Shown: piece after piece, positions 46,719-55,671 of the stretch
How the letters are laid out: each line of letters starts with the position of its first letter
How positions within the stretch are numbered: the first letter of the stretch is position 1
NCBI RefSeq assembly: GCF_024172165.1
Contig: NZ_JAMZEB010000002.1
Location: 1,943,501-2,007,500 of the forward strand
Direction of reading: 5' to 3'
Source of the DNA: Nonomuraea thailandensis
GTDB lineage: Bacteria > Actinomycetota > Actinomycetes > Streptosporangiales > Streptosporangiaceae
Length of the DNA stretch: 64,000 bases
The notes under the pieces: generated by a model
Database searches by the model: none
Told to the model about the DNA's origin: nothing
Seen by the model: only the letters and a program-made list of their open reading frames with translations
Program-made: the position numbers and the translations under genes

Positions 46719-48248
46719 TCAGAGGTCGGCCAGCAGGGTCGCCGGGCGCTCCACGCAGTCGGCCACGTAACGGAGGAAGCCTCCGGCGACGCCGCCGTCG
46801 CAGACGCGGTGATCGAACGTGAACGAGAGCTGGGTGATCTTCCGGACGGCCAGGGCGCCGTCCACCGCCCACGGCCTGTCGATGATGCGGCCGATGCCCA
46901 GGAGGGCGGCCTCCGGATGGTTGATGATCGGGGTGGAGCCGTCCACGCCGAACACGCCGTAGTTGTTCAGCGTGAAGGTGCCTCCCGTCAGGGCCTGCGG
47001 GGGCAGGGCGCCCTCGCGGGCCAGGGCCGTCAGTCGGGCCAGCTCCGCCGCCAGCTCCGTCAGCGTCATGCGGTGGGCGTCGCGGACGACCGGGACGACC
47101 AGGCCGCGCTCCGTCTGGGCGGCGAAGCCCAGGTGAATCCACGGGTAGCGGACGATCTCGGCACGTTCCAGGTCGACCGTGGAGTTCAGCTCCGGGTAGC
47201 GGCGCAGGCCGGCGACGCAGATGCGGGCCAGCAGCGCCAGCAGGCCGATGCGCCGGTCGGGGACGGCGGCGCGCAGCGCGTCCTTGGTCTCCAGCAGGGC
47301 GGTGGCGTCCACGTCCACCCAGGTGGTGGCGTCGGGGATCTCGCTCCTGCTCCGGGACAGCTTCTCGGCCACCGCCCGGCGCAGCCCGCGCAGCGGGATC
47401 CGCTCCGGTTCCTGGGCCGAGGCCGCGGCGGCGGGCGCGCCGTGGCGCGGGGAGAGGGCGGGCGGGTCGGGTTGCGGGGAGGGGGCGGGCGGGTCGGGTT
47501 GCGGCGTGCGGCCGGTGATGGCGGCGGGCCTGCCGGGGCGCGGCTCAGCGGCCGGCTCGCGGGGCTCCGCGATGGCGCGCTCGACGTCGCGGCGCAGGAT
47601 GACCCGGTTGGGCCCGCTGGGGGTGACACCGGCCAGGTCGACGCCGTTCTCCTGCGCCAGCCTGCGGACCAGCGGCGAGATGACGCGAGGCGCCTGCCCG
47701 CGGCCGGTCCCGGCAGCCGGGACCGCGACCGGCGGAACGGCCACACCGAGGCGGCCGGTCCCGGCCGAGCCAGCCTCCACGCGGGCGGCGACCGGGGCCG
47801 CCTCCGCGCGGGCGGCGGTGTGCGACGAGGCCGTGCCGGGGCGGCCCCGGCGCCGGCGGCGCTGCCCCGGAAGGTGGCCGGTGCCGTAGCCGATCAGCAC
47901 GTTGCCGGATCCGGCCCGCTCCTCCTCCCGGTAACGCTCCGCCGCCACGTCCGGCCCGGCCTCCGCTGCCGTGCCAGGACCCCGATCGGGGACGGGGGCG
48001 CTCGCGCCGACCGAGATGAGCGGATCGCCCACCGACAGGGTCGTCCCCGCCTCGGCGTGCAGCTCCAGCACGGTGCCCGCGTAGGGAACGGGCACCTCCA
48101 CGGCCGCCTTGGCCGTCTCCACCTCCACCACGATCTGGTCGATCTCCACGGTGTCCCCGGCGGCGACCTTCCAGATCACCACCTCCGCCTCGGTCAGCCC
48201 CTCGCCGAGGTCGGGCAGCCGGAAGAGCTGCGCCTCAAGGGTGTTCAC
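46719..48248 (-). CDS. Branched-chain 2-oxoacid dehydrogenase E2 (dihydrolipoyl acyltransferase)
   Basis: 509 residues. The N-terminal lipoyl domain carries the lipoylated Lys in VEVETAKAAVEV (about residue 45). A peripheral-subunit-binding domain follows (ISPLVRRLAQENGVDLAGV). The C-terminal acyltransferase domain ends with the catalytic FDHRVCDGG. The linkers are long and low-complexity, including a PQPDPP repeat near residues 255-275. GTG 48248 overlaps the E1beta stop (GTGA). It transfers acyl groups from E1 to CoA; the E3 (lipoamide dehydrogenase) is not encoded in the window. Confidence 0.95.
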   Translation of the reverse strand: MNTLEAQLFRLPDLGEGLTEAEVVIWKVAAGDTVEIDQIVVEVETAKAAVEVPVPYAGTVLELHAEAGTTLSVGDPLISVGASAPVPDRGPGTAAEAGPDVAAERYREEERAGSGNVLIGYGTGHLPGQRRRRRGRPGTASSHTAARAEAAPVAARVEAGSAGTGRLGVAVPPVAVPAAGTGRGQAPRVISPLVRRLAQENGVDLAGVTPSGPNRVILRRDVERAIAEPREPAAEPRPGRPAAITGRTPQPDPPAPSPQPDPPALSPRHGAPAAAASAQEPERIPLRGLRRAVAEKLSRSRSEIPDATTWVDVDATALLETKDALRAAVPDRRIGLLALLARICVAGLRRYPELNSTVDLERAEIVRYPWIHLGFAAQTERGLVVPVVRDAHRMTLTELAAELARLTALAREGALPPQALTGGTFTLNNYGVFGVDGSTPIINHPEAALLGIGRIIDRPWAVDGALAVRKITQLSFTFDHRVCDGGVAGGFLRYVADCVERPATLLADL

Positions 48249-49261
48249 GCCGCCCCCCTGGTCAGGTGCCGCACGTCGGGCCGGTCGTCGAACTGGAGCC
48301 GGTCGACGGCGTCCAGCACCCGGTCCACCCCGGGCAGATGCGCGTGCTCCAGCTTCGGCGGCGGGTAGGGGATGTCGAAGCCGGCCACCCGCAGCACGGG
48401 CGCGGCCAGCGAGTGGAAGCACCGCTCCTGCACCCGCGCCGCGATCTCGGCCCCCACCCCCGCGAACCCCTGCGCCTCCTGCACGACCACGCACCGCCCG
48501 GTGCGCCGCACCGACTCGACCACGGTCTCGTCGTCGAGCGGCACGATCGTCCGCAGGTCCACGACCTCCAGGTCCAGCCCGTCCTCGGCGGCGGCGGAGG
48601 CGGCCTCCAGCGCGACGGGCACCGAGGGCCCGTAGGCGACCAGGGTGGCGTCACGGCCGGGCCGCCTGATCATGGCCCGCCCGAACGGCGCCGCCGCGCG
48701 CCGCTCCAGCGCGGCCTCCGCCTTGGCCCAGTACAGCTTCTTCGGCTCCAGGAACACCACCGGATCGGGGTCGGCGATGGCGTCGCGCAACAGCCAGTAG
48801 GCGTCCTCGACGGTGGCCGGGGTGACGACCTTCAGCCCGGGCGTGTGCGCGTAGTACGCCTCGCTGGAGTCGCAGTGGTGCTCGACCCCGCCGATGCCAC
48901 CCGCGTACGGCACCCGGATCACCATCGGCAGCGACAGCCTGCCCCGGGTGCGGTTGCGCAGCTTGGCGACGTGCGAGGCGATCTGCTCGAACGCCGGATA
49001 GGCGAAGGCGTCGAACTGCATCTCGACCACCGGCCGGTAGCCGCCCATCGCCATGCCGACCGCCAGGCCGACGATGCCCGACTCGGCCAGCGGCGTGTCG
49101 AAGCAGCGTTCCTCGCCGAAGTCCCTGGTCAGCCCGTCGGTGATGCGGAAGACGCCGCCGAGCGGCCCGACGTCCTCGCCGAAGACCAGCACGCGCTCGT
49201 CGTCGCGCAGCGCGTCGCGCAGGGCGGTGTTCAGGGCCTGCGCCATCGAGAGGGTGGGCAT
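48245..49261 (-). CDS. Branched-chain 2-oxoacid dehydrogenase E1 beta subunit
   Basis: 338 residues, normal for E1beta. FGEDVGPLGGVFRITDGL and FDTPLAESGIVGLAVGMAMGG are family signatures; QFDAFAYPAFEQIASHVAKL and YAGGIGGVEHHCDSSEAYY line the active site. With E1alpha it forms the thiamine-diphosphate decarboxylase that acts on 2-oxo acids from valine, leucine and isoleucine. It lies between E1alpha (1-base gap) and E2 (4-base overlap). Confidence 0.97.
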   Translation of the reverse strand: MPTLSMAQALNTALRDALRDDERVLVFGEDVGPLGGVFRITDGLTRDFGEERCFDTPLAESGIVGLAVGMAMGGYRPVVEMQFDAFAYPAFEQIASHVAKLRNRTRGRLSLPMVIRVPYAGGIGGVEHHCDSSEAYYAHTPGLKVVTPATVEDAYWLLRDAIADPDPVVFLEPKKLYWAKAEAALERRAAAPFGRAMIRRPGRDATLVAYGPSVPVALEAASAAAEDGLDLEVVDLRTIVPLDDETVVESVRRTGRCVVVQEAQGFAGVGAEIAARVQERCFHSLAAPVLRVAGFDIPYPPPKLEHAHLPGVDRVLDAVDRLQFDDRPDVRHLTRGAA

Positions 49262-49262
49262 G

Positions 49263-50381
49263 TCAGCTCTCCTGTGCGTTCAGCTCGGCCCGCAGCTGCT
49301 CGCGCTGTTCGAGGAGCTGGGGGGTGGGCTCGGCGTAGACGTGGTCGAAGATCTCGAGGAGGTCGGGCTCCGTGTCGGCGTTCATCCGCGCCCGCAGGTC
49401 CGCGGCGAACGACTCGCCCTGGGCGCGGGCGGACTCGACGTCCTCGTCGGTGAGCAGGCCGCGCCCGCGCAGGTACGCCTCCAGCCGCGGCAGCGGGTCG
49501 GCCGCGCTCCAGCGCCGCACCTCGTCGTCGTCGCGGTAGCGGGTGGCGTCGTCGGCGTTGGTGTGCGCGTCCATCCGGTACGTGTGCGCCTCGACGAGGA
49601 ACGGGCCCTTCCCGGAGCGCGCGTGCTCGACGGCCGCGCCCAGCACGGACAGCACCGCCACGAGGTCGTTGCCGTCCACCTGCTCGGCGGGCACGCCGTA
49701 CCCGACGCCCTTGTACGCCAGCGCCGGCGCCGCGCTCTGCTTGGCCAGCGGCACGGAGATGGCGTACTTGTTGTTCTGCACGAAGAAGACGACCGGCGCC
49801 TTGAGCACGGCGGCGAAGTTGAGCGCCTCGTGGAAGTCGCCCTCGCTGGTGCCACCGTCCCCGATGAAGGCCATCACCACGCCGTCCTCGCCCTTGCGGC
49901 GCATCGCCTCGGCCATGCCGGTGGCGTGCAGCACCTGCGTGGCCAGCGGCGTGCACTGCGGCGCCACCCGGGTCGCGGCCGGGTCGTAGCCGCAGTGCCA
50001 GTCGCCGCGCAGCAGCGTCAGCACCTCGACCGGGTCGAGGCCGCGCGCCACCAGCGCCACCGAGTCGCGGTAGGTGGGGAACAGCCAGTCCCGCTCGCGC
50101 AGCGCCAGCACGCCCGCGACCTGGCAGGCCTCCTGGCCGCGGCTGGACGGGTAGACGGCGAGCCGGCCCTGCTTGGTCAGCGCCGTCGCCTGGGTGTCGA
50201 AGCGCCGTCCCACGACCATCCACCGGTACGCCGCGCGTAGCAGGTCGTCCGGTGGCGCCGCGTACCCCGCGGGCGCCTTGACGGCGGAGCCGTCCTCATC
50301 GACGAACCGGATGGGCGCCTGCGAGGGCAGCAGCTCCCGCACGGCTTTCGCCGACGTCTTCGTGGACATGAAGACACTCAC
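49263..50381 (-). CDS. Branched-chain 2-oxoacid dehydrogenase E1 alpha subunit
   Basis: 372 residues. The thiamine-diphosphate binding motif GDGGTSEGDFHEALN ... NN (about 185-215) is intact, and HTYRMDAHTNADDATRYR is the phosphorylation-loop equivalent. GTG 50381 overlaps the aminotransferase stop (GTGA); an ATG four codons later (50369) is an alternative. With E1beta and E2 it makes the operon aminotransferase - E1alpha - E1beta - E2, which links transamination to oxidative decarboxylation. In actinomycetes such complexes supply branched acyl-CoA starters for membrane lipids and polyketides. Confidence 0.96.
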   Translation of the reverse strand: MSVFMSTKTSAKAVRELLPSQAPIRFVDEDGSAVKAPAGYAAPPDDLLRAAYRWMVVGRRFDTQATALTKQGRLAVYPSSRGQEACQVAGVLALRERDWLFPTYRDSVALVARGLDPVEVLTLLRGDWHCGYDPAATRVAPQCTPLATQVLHATGMAEAMRRKGEDGVVMAFIGDGGTSEGDFHEALNFAAVLKAPVVFFVQNNKYAISVPLAKQSAAPALAYKGVGYGVPAEQVDGNDLVAVLSVLGAAVEHARSGKGPFLVEAHTYRMDAHTNADDATRYRDDDEVRRWSAADPLPRLEAYLRGRGLLTDEDVESARAQGESFAADLRARMNADTEPDLLEIFDHVYAEPTPQLLEQREQLRAELNAQES

Positions 50382-51436
50382 TTTCTGCTGGTCGGAGCGC
50401 TCGCCCAGGCTTCGGCCAGGGCGAGGAAGGCGGAGTTCTCCTCCGGCAGGCCGATGGTCACGCGCACGCCCTCGCCGGGGAACGCGCGCACCACCACGCC
50501 CTCGCCGAGGCAGTGGGCGGCGAAGGCGTCGCTGTCCCGGCCGAGGGGGAGCCAGACGAAGTTGGCCTGCGAGCTGGGCAGGTCATGGCCGAGGGCGCGC
50601 AGCTCGCGGGTGACGCGCTCGCGCTCGGCGACGGTGAGGGCGCAGCGCCTGGCCACCTCGGCCCGGTCGAGGAGCGCGGCGACGGCGGCCTCCTGGGCGA
50701 GGGCGGTGACGCTGAAGGGGATCTGCGTCTTGCGCGCCTGCGCGATGACGTCCGCGGGGCCGACGCAGTAGCCGACGCGCAGCCCGGCCAGCGCGTACGC
50801 CTTGGAGAACGTCCGCACGACGGCGACGTTGGGCCGGTCGCCGAGCAGGTCCAGCGCGTCCGCGGCCGGGTCCGCGTACTCGCGGTAGGCCTCGTCGACG
50901 ACGATCAGCACGTGCTCGGGCACCCGGTCGGCGAAGTCGCGCAGGGCGCGCGCCCCGACGGCGGTCGAGGTCGGGTTGTTGGGGTTGCAGACGAAGATCA
51001 GGCGCGTCCGGCCGGTGACCGCCGCCGCCATCGCGGGCAGGTCCTGCGCGTGGTCACGCAGCGGCACCCGTACGGCGACGCCGCCCGCGACGGCGGTGAG
51101 GATCGGGTACGCCTCGAACGAGCGCCAGCCGAAGACCACCTCCGACCCCGGATCGACCACCGTGTGCAGAAGCTGCGCGCAGACCTCCGAGGAGCCCGCG
51201 CCCACCGCGATCCGCCCCGCGGCCACGCCGTGGTGTGCGGCGAGCGCGTCGACGAGCCGGCCGGCGCCCATGTCCGGGTAGCGCGCCAGGCCGCCGGCGA
51301 GCTCGGCCAGCCGGGCGGCCACGCCGGGCAGCAGCCCGTACGGCGACTCGTTGCTGGCCAGGACCGCCGCTCCGGGCACCTTCCTGCCCGGCACGTACGA
51401 CCGGAGCCCGGCCAGCGACGAACGGACGTGCACCAT
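50378..51436 (-). CDS. HisC-like class I/II aminotransferase
   Basis: 352 residues, PLP-fold type I. ASNESPYGLLPGVAARLAEL is the opening segment; VCNPNNPTSTAV binds PLP and substrate; the Schiff-base Lys lies in FSKAYALAGLRVGY; and a FVWLPLG segment follows. ATG 51436 has AGGAAGGA 8 bases upstream. Sequence points to the histidinol-phosphate / aromatic aminotransferase subfamily; operon context with the E1-E2 genes and an Lrp regulator suggests that it feeds 2-oxo acids to that complex. Whether it prefers aromatic or branched amino acids is open. Confidence 0.93.
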   Translation of the reverse strand: MVHVRSSLAGLRSYVPGRKVPGAAVLASNESPYGLLPGVAARLAELAGGLARYPDMGAGRLVDALAAHHGVAAGRIAVGAGSSEVCAQLLHTVVDPGSEVVFGWRSFEAYPILTAVAGGVAVRVPLRDHAQDLPAMAAAVTGRTRLIFVCNPNNPTSTAVGARALRDFADRVPEHVLIVVDEAYREYADPAADALDLLGDRPNVAVVRTFSKAYALAGLRVGYCVGPADVIAQARKTQIPFSVTALAQEAAVAALLDRAEVARRCALTVAERERVTRELRALGHDLPSSQANFVWLPLGRDSDAFAAHCLGEGVVVRAFPGEGVRVTIGLPEENSAFLALAEAWASAPTSRK

Positions 51437-51455
51437 CGGCGATCCTTCCTGCGGA

Positions 51456-51525
51456 CATTTGTCACAGAAAGCGTCCGTCCAGCTGGCCATCCGTTCAAGA
51501 CACGATGGATAATGAGCGACAAATG
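51456..51525. promoter_or_regulatory. Inverted repeat in the Lrp/aminotransferase gap
   Basis: CATTTGTC (51456-51463) and GACAAATG (51518-51525) are perfect inverted copies 54 bases apart. A -10-like GATAAT (51508-51513) lies between. Spaced sites like this are typical for Lrp octamers, so I take them as candidate binding sites for the regulator at 51553. Confidence 0.45.
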
Positions 51526-51552
51526 GTTCGAAACCGGCTCTTGGAGGGCCAA

Positions 51553-52059
51553 TTGTCGTCTGAAGAGGCCCCTGGGAACGGCTGGCCGGGACGTTCGGCC
51601 ACCGGGCTGGACGCGGTGGACCGCGCGATCATCGCCGAGCTCCTGCGCGACGGCCGGATGTCGGTGCGCACGCTCGCCGAGCGGGTGCACATCTCGCGGG
51701 CCAACGCCTACGCCCGCCTGACCCGGCTGGTGGACGACGGCGTGATCACGGGCTTCACCGTCGAGCTCGCCCCGCACAAGGCCGGCCTGGGCACCAGCGC
51801 GTACGTGTCGGTGACCATCGAGCAGAACTCCTGGCGCGCGGTGCTGGCCCAGCTCAGGGAGATCCCGTTCGTCGAGCACTTCGCCATGGTCGGCGGCGAC
51901 TACGACATCCTGGTCCTGGTCAGGACACCGGACAACGAGACGCTGCGGCACGTGGTGCTGGAGCGCGTGCAGGACGTGCCGGGCGTGCTGTCCACGCGCA
52001 CGTGGCTGGTGTTCGACGAGGCGCGGGGCAGTGGCGCGCAGTGGGGGGCGCCGGACTAG
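51553..52059 (+). CDS. Lrp/AsnC family transcriptional regulator
   Basis: 168 residues from TTG 51553. AVDRAIIAELLRDGRMSVRTLAERVHISRANAYARLTRLVDDGVI-type sequence forms the winged helix domain (20-65). The C-terminal ligand-sensing domain shows FVEHFAMVGGDYDILVLVRTPDNETL. Longer starts at ATG 51505 and ATG 51523 are in frame, but TTG 51553 has GGAGGG 4 bases upstream, gives a usual family length, and lies downstream of the -10 at 51508. It is divergent from the aminotransferase-E1-E2 operon and probably controls it in response to an amino acid. Confidence 0.88.
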   Translation: MSSEEAPGNGWPGRSATGLDAVDRAIIAELLRDGRMSVRTLAERVHISRANAYARLTRLVDDGVITGFTVELAPHKAGLGTSAYVSVTIEQNSWRAVLAQLREIPFVEHFAMVGGDYDILVLVRTPDNETLRHVVLERVQDVPGVLSTRTWLVFDEARGSGAQWGAPD

Positions 52060-52520
52060 GACTTGAGGGTCCGGTACTCCTCGAAGACGGCCTCGATGTG
52101 CCGGACCATGAACGTGTAGTACTCGTGCATCTCGTGCAGCCGCCCGCGCTGCGGCTCGGGGAGCTCGTCGCCGCGCGACCGCGCGTGCTCCGCGAGGGCC
52201 AGCAGCTCCTTCATCTGCTCCAGCACGTGCTGCAGGCAGCCGATCCAGGCGTCGTGGCGCCACTCGTAGCCGTACTGGCGAGAGCCGGGCTCCTTGAAGC
52301 GCCGCACGGTGCCGCTGTCGACCAGCAGGCGGGTGATCTCGGAGACCGAGCCCTTGCTCGCGTCGAGCGCGCTCTGCAGCTCCGCCGTCGTCATGGGCCG
52401 GGGGCTGAGCATCAGCACGCCTGCGGCGCGCCCCGCCATGGGCGGCCAGCCCATGGCACGGCCGATGCGCAGGCCGAAGTCGTCGATCAAGGGGCTCAGG
52501 TCGCCGGCCAGGCTGGACAC
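52056..52520 (-). CDS. GbsR/MarR family transcriptional regulator
   Basis: 154 residues. FGLRIGRAMGWPPMAGRAAGVLMLSPRPMTTAELQSALDASKGSVSEITRLL is the GbsR-type helix-turn-helix, the group that senses choline in Bacillus. The C-terminal part is helical (EQMKELLALAEHARSRGD). GTG 52520 is preferred: GGGAGA lies 6 bases upstream. The longer GTG 52559 start falls inside the repeat region. It is divergent from a choline-dehydrogenase-like gene and an aldehyde dehydrogenase, a classic arrangement for betaine synthesis. It overlaps the convergent lrp end by 4 bases. Confidence 0.9.
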   Translation of the reverse strand: MSSLAGDLSPLIDDFGLRIGRAMGWPPMAGRAAGVLMLSPRPMTTAELQSALDASKGSVSEITRLLVDSGTVRRFKEPGSRQYGYEWRHDAWIGCLQHVLEQMKELLALAEHARSRGDELPEPQRGRLHEMHEYYTFMVRHIEAVFEEYRTLKS

Positions 52521-52548
52521 CACCCGTCTCCCAACGGTCAGAAAAAAA

Positions 52549-52574
52549 TGAACTTTCACTCTTGACTGAACTTT
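52549..52574. promoter_or_regulatory. TGAACTTT direct repeats and promoter before the GMC oxidoreductase
   Basis: TGAACTTT occurs at 52549-52556 and 52567-52574, 18 bases apart. TTGACT (52562-52567), a 17-base spacer and CAGTCT (52585-52590) form a plausible plus-strand promoter that overlaps the second copy. The repeats are good candidates for the GbsR-type regulator site. Confidence 0.5.
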
Positions 52575-52643
52575 TTGCTCACGGCAGTCTACCGGCTAGC
52601 CGCGGTCCGGACTTTTCCGGCCGCCCTGAGCAGGAGGTTCGCC

Positions 52644-54203
52644 GTGACAGACACGGGCTGGGACATCATCGTCGTGGGCGCGGGCTCCGCCGGCGCGGCG
52701 CTCGCCGCCCGCGCCGCCGGACGAGGCAGGCGCGTCCTCCTCCTGGAAGCGGGCCCCGACTTCCGATCGGCGCAGACGCACGAGGCGTGGCGCTCGCCGA
52801 ACCCGGTCCGCGCCCTGCTCGACCCCGCCGCGGTCGAGGGCATGGTCTGGCCGGGCGTCGAGTCCTCGCGCACCGACCGGCAGGCGCAGGCCCCGTACTG
52901 GCGTGGCAGGGGCGTGGGCGGCAGCTCCTCGATCAACGGGCAGATCGCGATCCGCCCGCCGGCCGAGGACTTCGAGGACTGGGCCGCCGCGGGCTGCGCC
53001 GGCTGGTCCTGGCAGGACGTGCTGCCGTACTTCGCCAGGCTGGAGGACGACGAGGAGTTCGGCGACGAGCCCTACCACGGGCGCGGCGGCCCCACCCCGA
53101 TCTTCCGCACGCCGCGCGAGCGGTGGGGCTCGGTGGACTCCGCCCTGTGCGACGCCGCGCTGGCCGCCGGGCACCCCTGGGCGCCCGACGTCAACGCGCC
53201 GGGCGCGAGCGGCGTCTCGCCGTACCCGATCAACTCCCGCGACGGGCGCAGGGTGTCGGTCAACGACGGCTACCTGGAGCCCGCCCGATCCCTGCCCGGC
53301 CTCACCGTACGCGGCGGAGCCCTGGTCGACCGGGTGCTGTTCGCCGGGAACCGGGCCGTCGGCGTACGGGTCGTCGAGGACGGCACGGTCACCACCGAGC
53401 ACGCCGCCGAGATCGTGCTCAGCGCCGGCGTCATCCACTCCCCGGCCATCCTGCTGCGCTCCGGCGTGGGGCCCGCGGCCGACCTCGGACGGCTCGGCAT
53501 CGAGGTCCGGCAGGACCTGCCCGTCGGCCACGGCATGCAGGACCACCCGATGATCGTCATCAGCCTGCTCCTCGCGGAACACGCCGCCATCCGCACCGCC
53601 GACGACCGCCACACCAACGTCTGCGTCCGCTACACCAGCGGCCCCGGCGGCCTGCCGCACGACATGATGTTCGTCTCGCTGAACCAGAACGTGCTGTCTA
53701 TGGAGGCCGCCGACAAGCGGCTGCCCGCCGGCGGCGTGGGCGTGTGGCTCAACCAGAACCACTCGCGCGGCGTGCTGACCCTCCGCTCCGCCGACCCCGA
53801 GGCGCAGCCCGAGGTGCGCGAGCGCATGTTGTCGGACGCGCGCGACCTGGAGCGCCTGCGCCTGGGCGTGCGCGCCCTGGCCGAGCTCGCCCGCGGGCCC
53901 GAGGTCGCCCGCATCCTGGCCGCCTCCGCCGAGGCCGCCAACGCCCGGCTGTTCGAGGTGCTGGACGACGACGCCGCGCTCGGCGAGCACCTCCTGGCCA
54001 CCGCCATGGACGCCCAGCACGGCACCAGCACCTGCCGCATGGGCGACCCGGGCGACGCCACCACCGTGGTCGACCCGGCGTGCCGCGTCCTCGGGCTCGA
54101 CGGGCTGCGCGTGGTGGACGCCTCGATCTTCCCGTCCGTGCCGCGGGCCAACACGAACCTGACAGCGATCATGGCCGGCGAGCTCATGGCCGACCGCCTC
54201 TAG
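52644..54203 (+). CDS. GMC oxidoreductase, choline dehydrogenase/oxidase-like
   Basis: 519 residues. DIIVVGAGSAGAALAARAA is the FAD-binding loop at the N-terminus. YWRGRGVGGSSSINGQIAIR is the first GMC signature and GVIHSPAILLRSGVGP the second. The active-site His lies in HGTSTCRMG, and the C-terminus carries DASIFPSVPRANTNLTAIM. GTG 52644 has AGGAGG 6 bases upstream. Next to a betaine-aldehyde-type dehydrogenase and a GbsR regulator it most likely oxidises choline to betaine aldehyde; other alcohols are possible. Confidence 0.93.
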   Translation: MTDTGWDIIVVGAGSAGAALAARAAGRGRRVLLLEAGPDFRSAQTHEAWRSPNPVRALLDPAAVEGMVWPGVESSRTDRQAQAPYWRGRGVGGSSSINGQIAIRPPAEDFEDWAAAGCAGWSWQDVLPYFARLEDDEEFGDEPYHGRGGPTPIFRTPRERWGSVDSALCDAALAAGHPWAPDVNAPGASGVSPYPINSRDGRRVSVNDGYLEPARSLPGLTVRGGALVDRVLFAGNRAVGVRVVEDGTVTTEHAAEIVLSAGVIHSPAILLRSGVGPAADLGRLGIEVRQDLPVGHGMQDHPMIVISLLLAEHAAIRTADDRHTNVCVRYTSGPGGLPHDMMFVSLNQNVLSMEAADKRLPAGGVGVWLNQNHSRGVLTLRSADPEAQPEVRERMLSDARDLERLRLGVRALAELARGPEVARILAASAEAANARLFEVLDDDAALGEHLLATAMDAQHGTSTCRMGDPGDATTVVDPACRVLGLDGLRVVDASIFPSVPRANTNLTAIMAGELMADRL

Positions 54204-54212
54204 GAGGACCCC

Positions 54213-55613
54213 TTGAAGACCCTGCAGAACCTGATCGGCGGCGTCTGGCAGGACGCCCGCGGCACCCGCTTCCACGACGTGGTGAACCCGGCGACCGAGG
54301 AGGCCGTCGCCCGCTGCCCCAGCGGCTCGGCCGAGGACGCGCGCCTGGCCGTGGACGCCGCCGTGGCGGCGCAGCCCGCCTGGGCCGCGCTCCCCGTCGC
54401 CGACCGCGTGGCCCGCCTGACCCGCTGGGCCGACACGGTCGCCGCGCACGCCGGGGAGCTGGCCGAGGCCGAGTGCCTTGAGATGGGCAAGCCGGTCGCC
54501 CTCGGCGCCGCGTTCATCGGCGGCGCCGCGCAGGCGTTCAAGGTCGCGGTGGCCGAGGCCCTGGACTACCCGTTCGAGGAGACGATCGCGGGCCAGGACG
54601 GCGGCAGCACCACGATCGTGCGCCACCCGCTCGGCGCCACCGCCGTCATCGTGCCGTGGAACTTCCCCGTGCCGATGACCCTCGGCGCGCTCGGCCCGCT
54701 GCTAGCAGCCGGGAACACCGTCGTGCTCAAGCCGTCCGAGCGCTCGCCGCTGTCGGCGGTGCGGCTGCTGGAGCTCATGGACCTGCCGGCCGGCGTGGTC
54801 AACCTGGTCCTCGGCGACTCGCGGGCCGGCGCGCCGCTGACCGCCGACGAGCGGATCGGCCTCGTGCACTTCACCGGCTCCGTCGAGGCGGGACGCGAGG
54901 TCGGCGCGCGGAGCGGGGGGCTGCTGCACCGCTCGATCCTGGAGCTCGGCGGCAAGGACCCCGTCATCGTGGACGCGGGCGTGGACCCGGTGGCGACGGC
55001 CGCCGCGGTCGCGTTCGGCGCGTTCGCCAACACCGGGCAGATCTGCACCTCCATGGAACGCGTCTACGTGCACCGGGACGTCGCCGAGCCGTTCATCGCC
55101 GCGCTCGTCGAGGCCGCCGGAGCGTACCCGGCCGGCGACGTGCTCGGGCCTCTGGTGGACCGGCGGCAGCGGGACGTCGTCGTCCGGCACGTCACCGACG
55201 CCGTCGAGCGCGGCGCGACCGTCCGCGCCGGCGGGGTGGTGCCCGAGGGCAAGGGCTTCTACTACCCCGCCACCGTGCTCACGGACGTGGACGAGTCCAT
55301 GCTGATCATGACGGAGGAGACGTTCGGGCCGGTCGCCCCCGTCGCCGTCGTCTCCTCCTTCGAGGAGGGCGTGGAGCGGGCGAGCGCCACCCGGTACGGC
55401 CTGGCCGCCACCGTCTACACCGCCGACCCGGCACACGTCGCCGCGGCGCGCCGCATCCCGGCCGGCGTCGTCTGGGTGAACCAGTGGCAGGGCGGCGGCC
55501 CCGAGCGGCTCTACGAGCCGGCGGGCGACAGCGGCATGGGCGCCACGGGAGCCCGCGCCGCCTACGACGCCGCCACCCGCCCCACCTCCGTCCACCTCGC
55601 CCCGACCGCCTGA
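54213..55613 (+). CDS. Aldehyde dehydrogenase, betaine-aldehyde dehydrogenase-like
   Basis: 466 residues. IVPWNFPVPMTLGALGPLLAAGNTVVLKPSE-type sequence binds NAD; the general base is Glu244 in ELGGKDP and the nucleophile Cys278 in GQICTSMERV. TTG 54213 has AGGAGG 5 bases upstream and follows the GMC gene by 9 bases, so they are an operon. It should oxidise betaine aldehyde to glycine betaine, an osmoprotectant, though family members are broad in specificity. The convergent FAD oxidoreductase ends 58 bases downstream. Confidence 0.95.
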   Translation: MKTLQNLIGGVWQDARGTRFHDVVNPATEEAVARCPSGSAEDARLAVDAAVAAQPAWAALPVADRVARLTRWADTVAAHAGELAEAECLEMGKPVALGAAFIGGAAQAFKVAVAEALDYPFEETIAGQDGGSTTIVRHPLGATAVIVPWNFPVPMTLGALGPLLAAGNTVVLKPSERSPLSAVRLLELMDLPAGVVNLVLGDSRAGAPLTADERIGLVHFTGSVEAGREVGARSGGLLHRSILELGGKDPVIVDAGVDPVATAAAVAFGAFANTGQICTSMERVYVHRDVAEPFIAALVEAAGAYPAGDVLGPLVDRRQRDVVVRHVTDAVERGATVRAGGVVPEGKGFYYPATVLTDVDESMLIMTEETFGPVAPVAVVSSFEEGVERASATRYGLAATVYTADPAHVAAARRIPAGVVWVNQWQGGGPERLYEPAGDSGMGATGARAAYDAATRPTSVHLAPTA

Positions 55614-55671
55614 TGTCCGCCCACGACGGCGCGGCCACCAGCCGAGCGCGCGCTCAGGGCGGCGCGGCGGG

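Noticed and set aside
46278..48368. 696-codon plus-strand frame across the VOC and E2 genes
   Set aside because: It is a shadow of two recognisable genes, with no family motif of its own.
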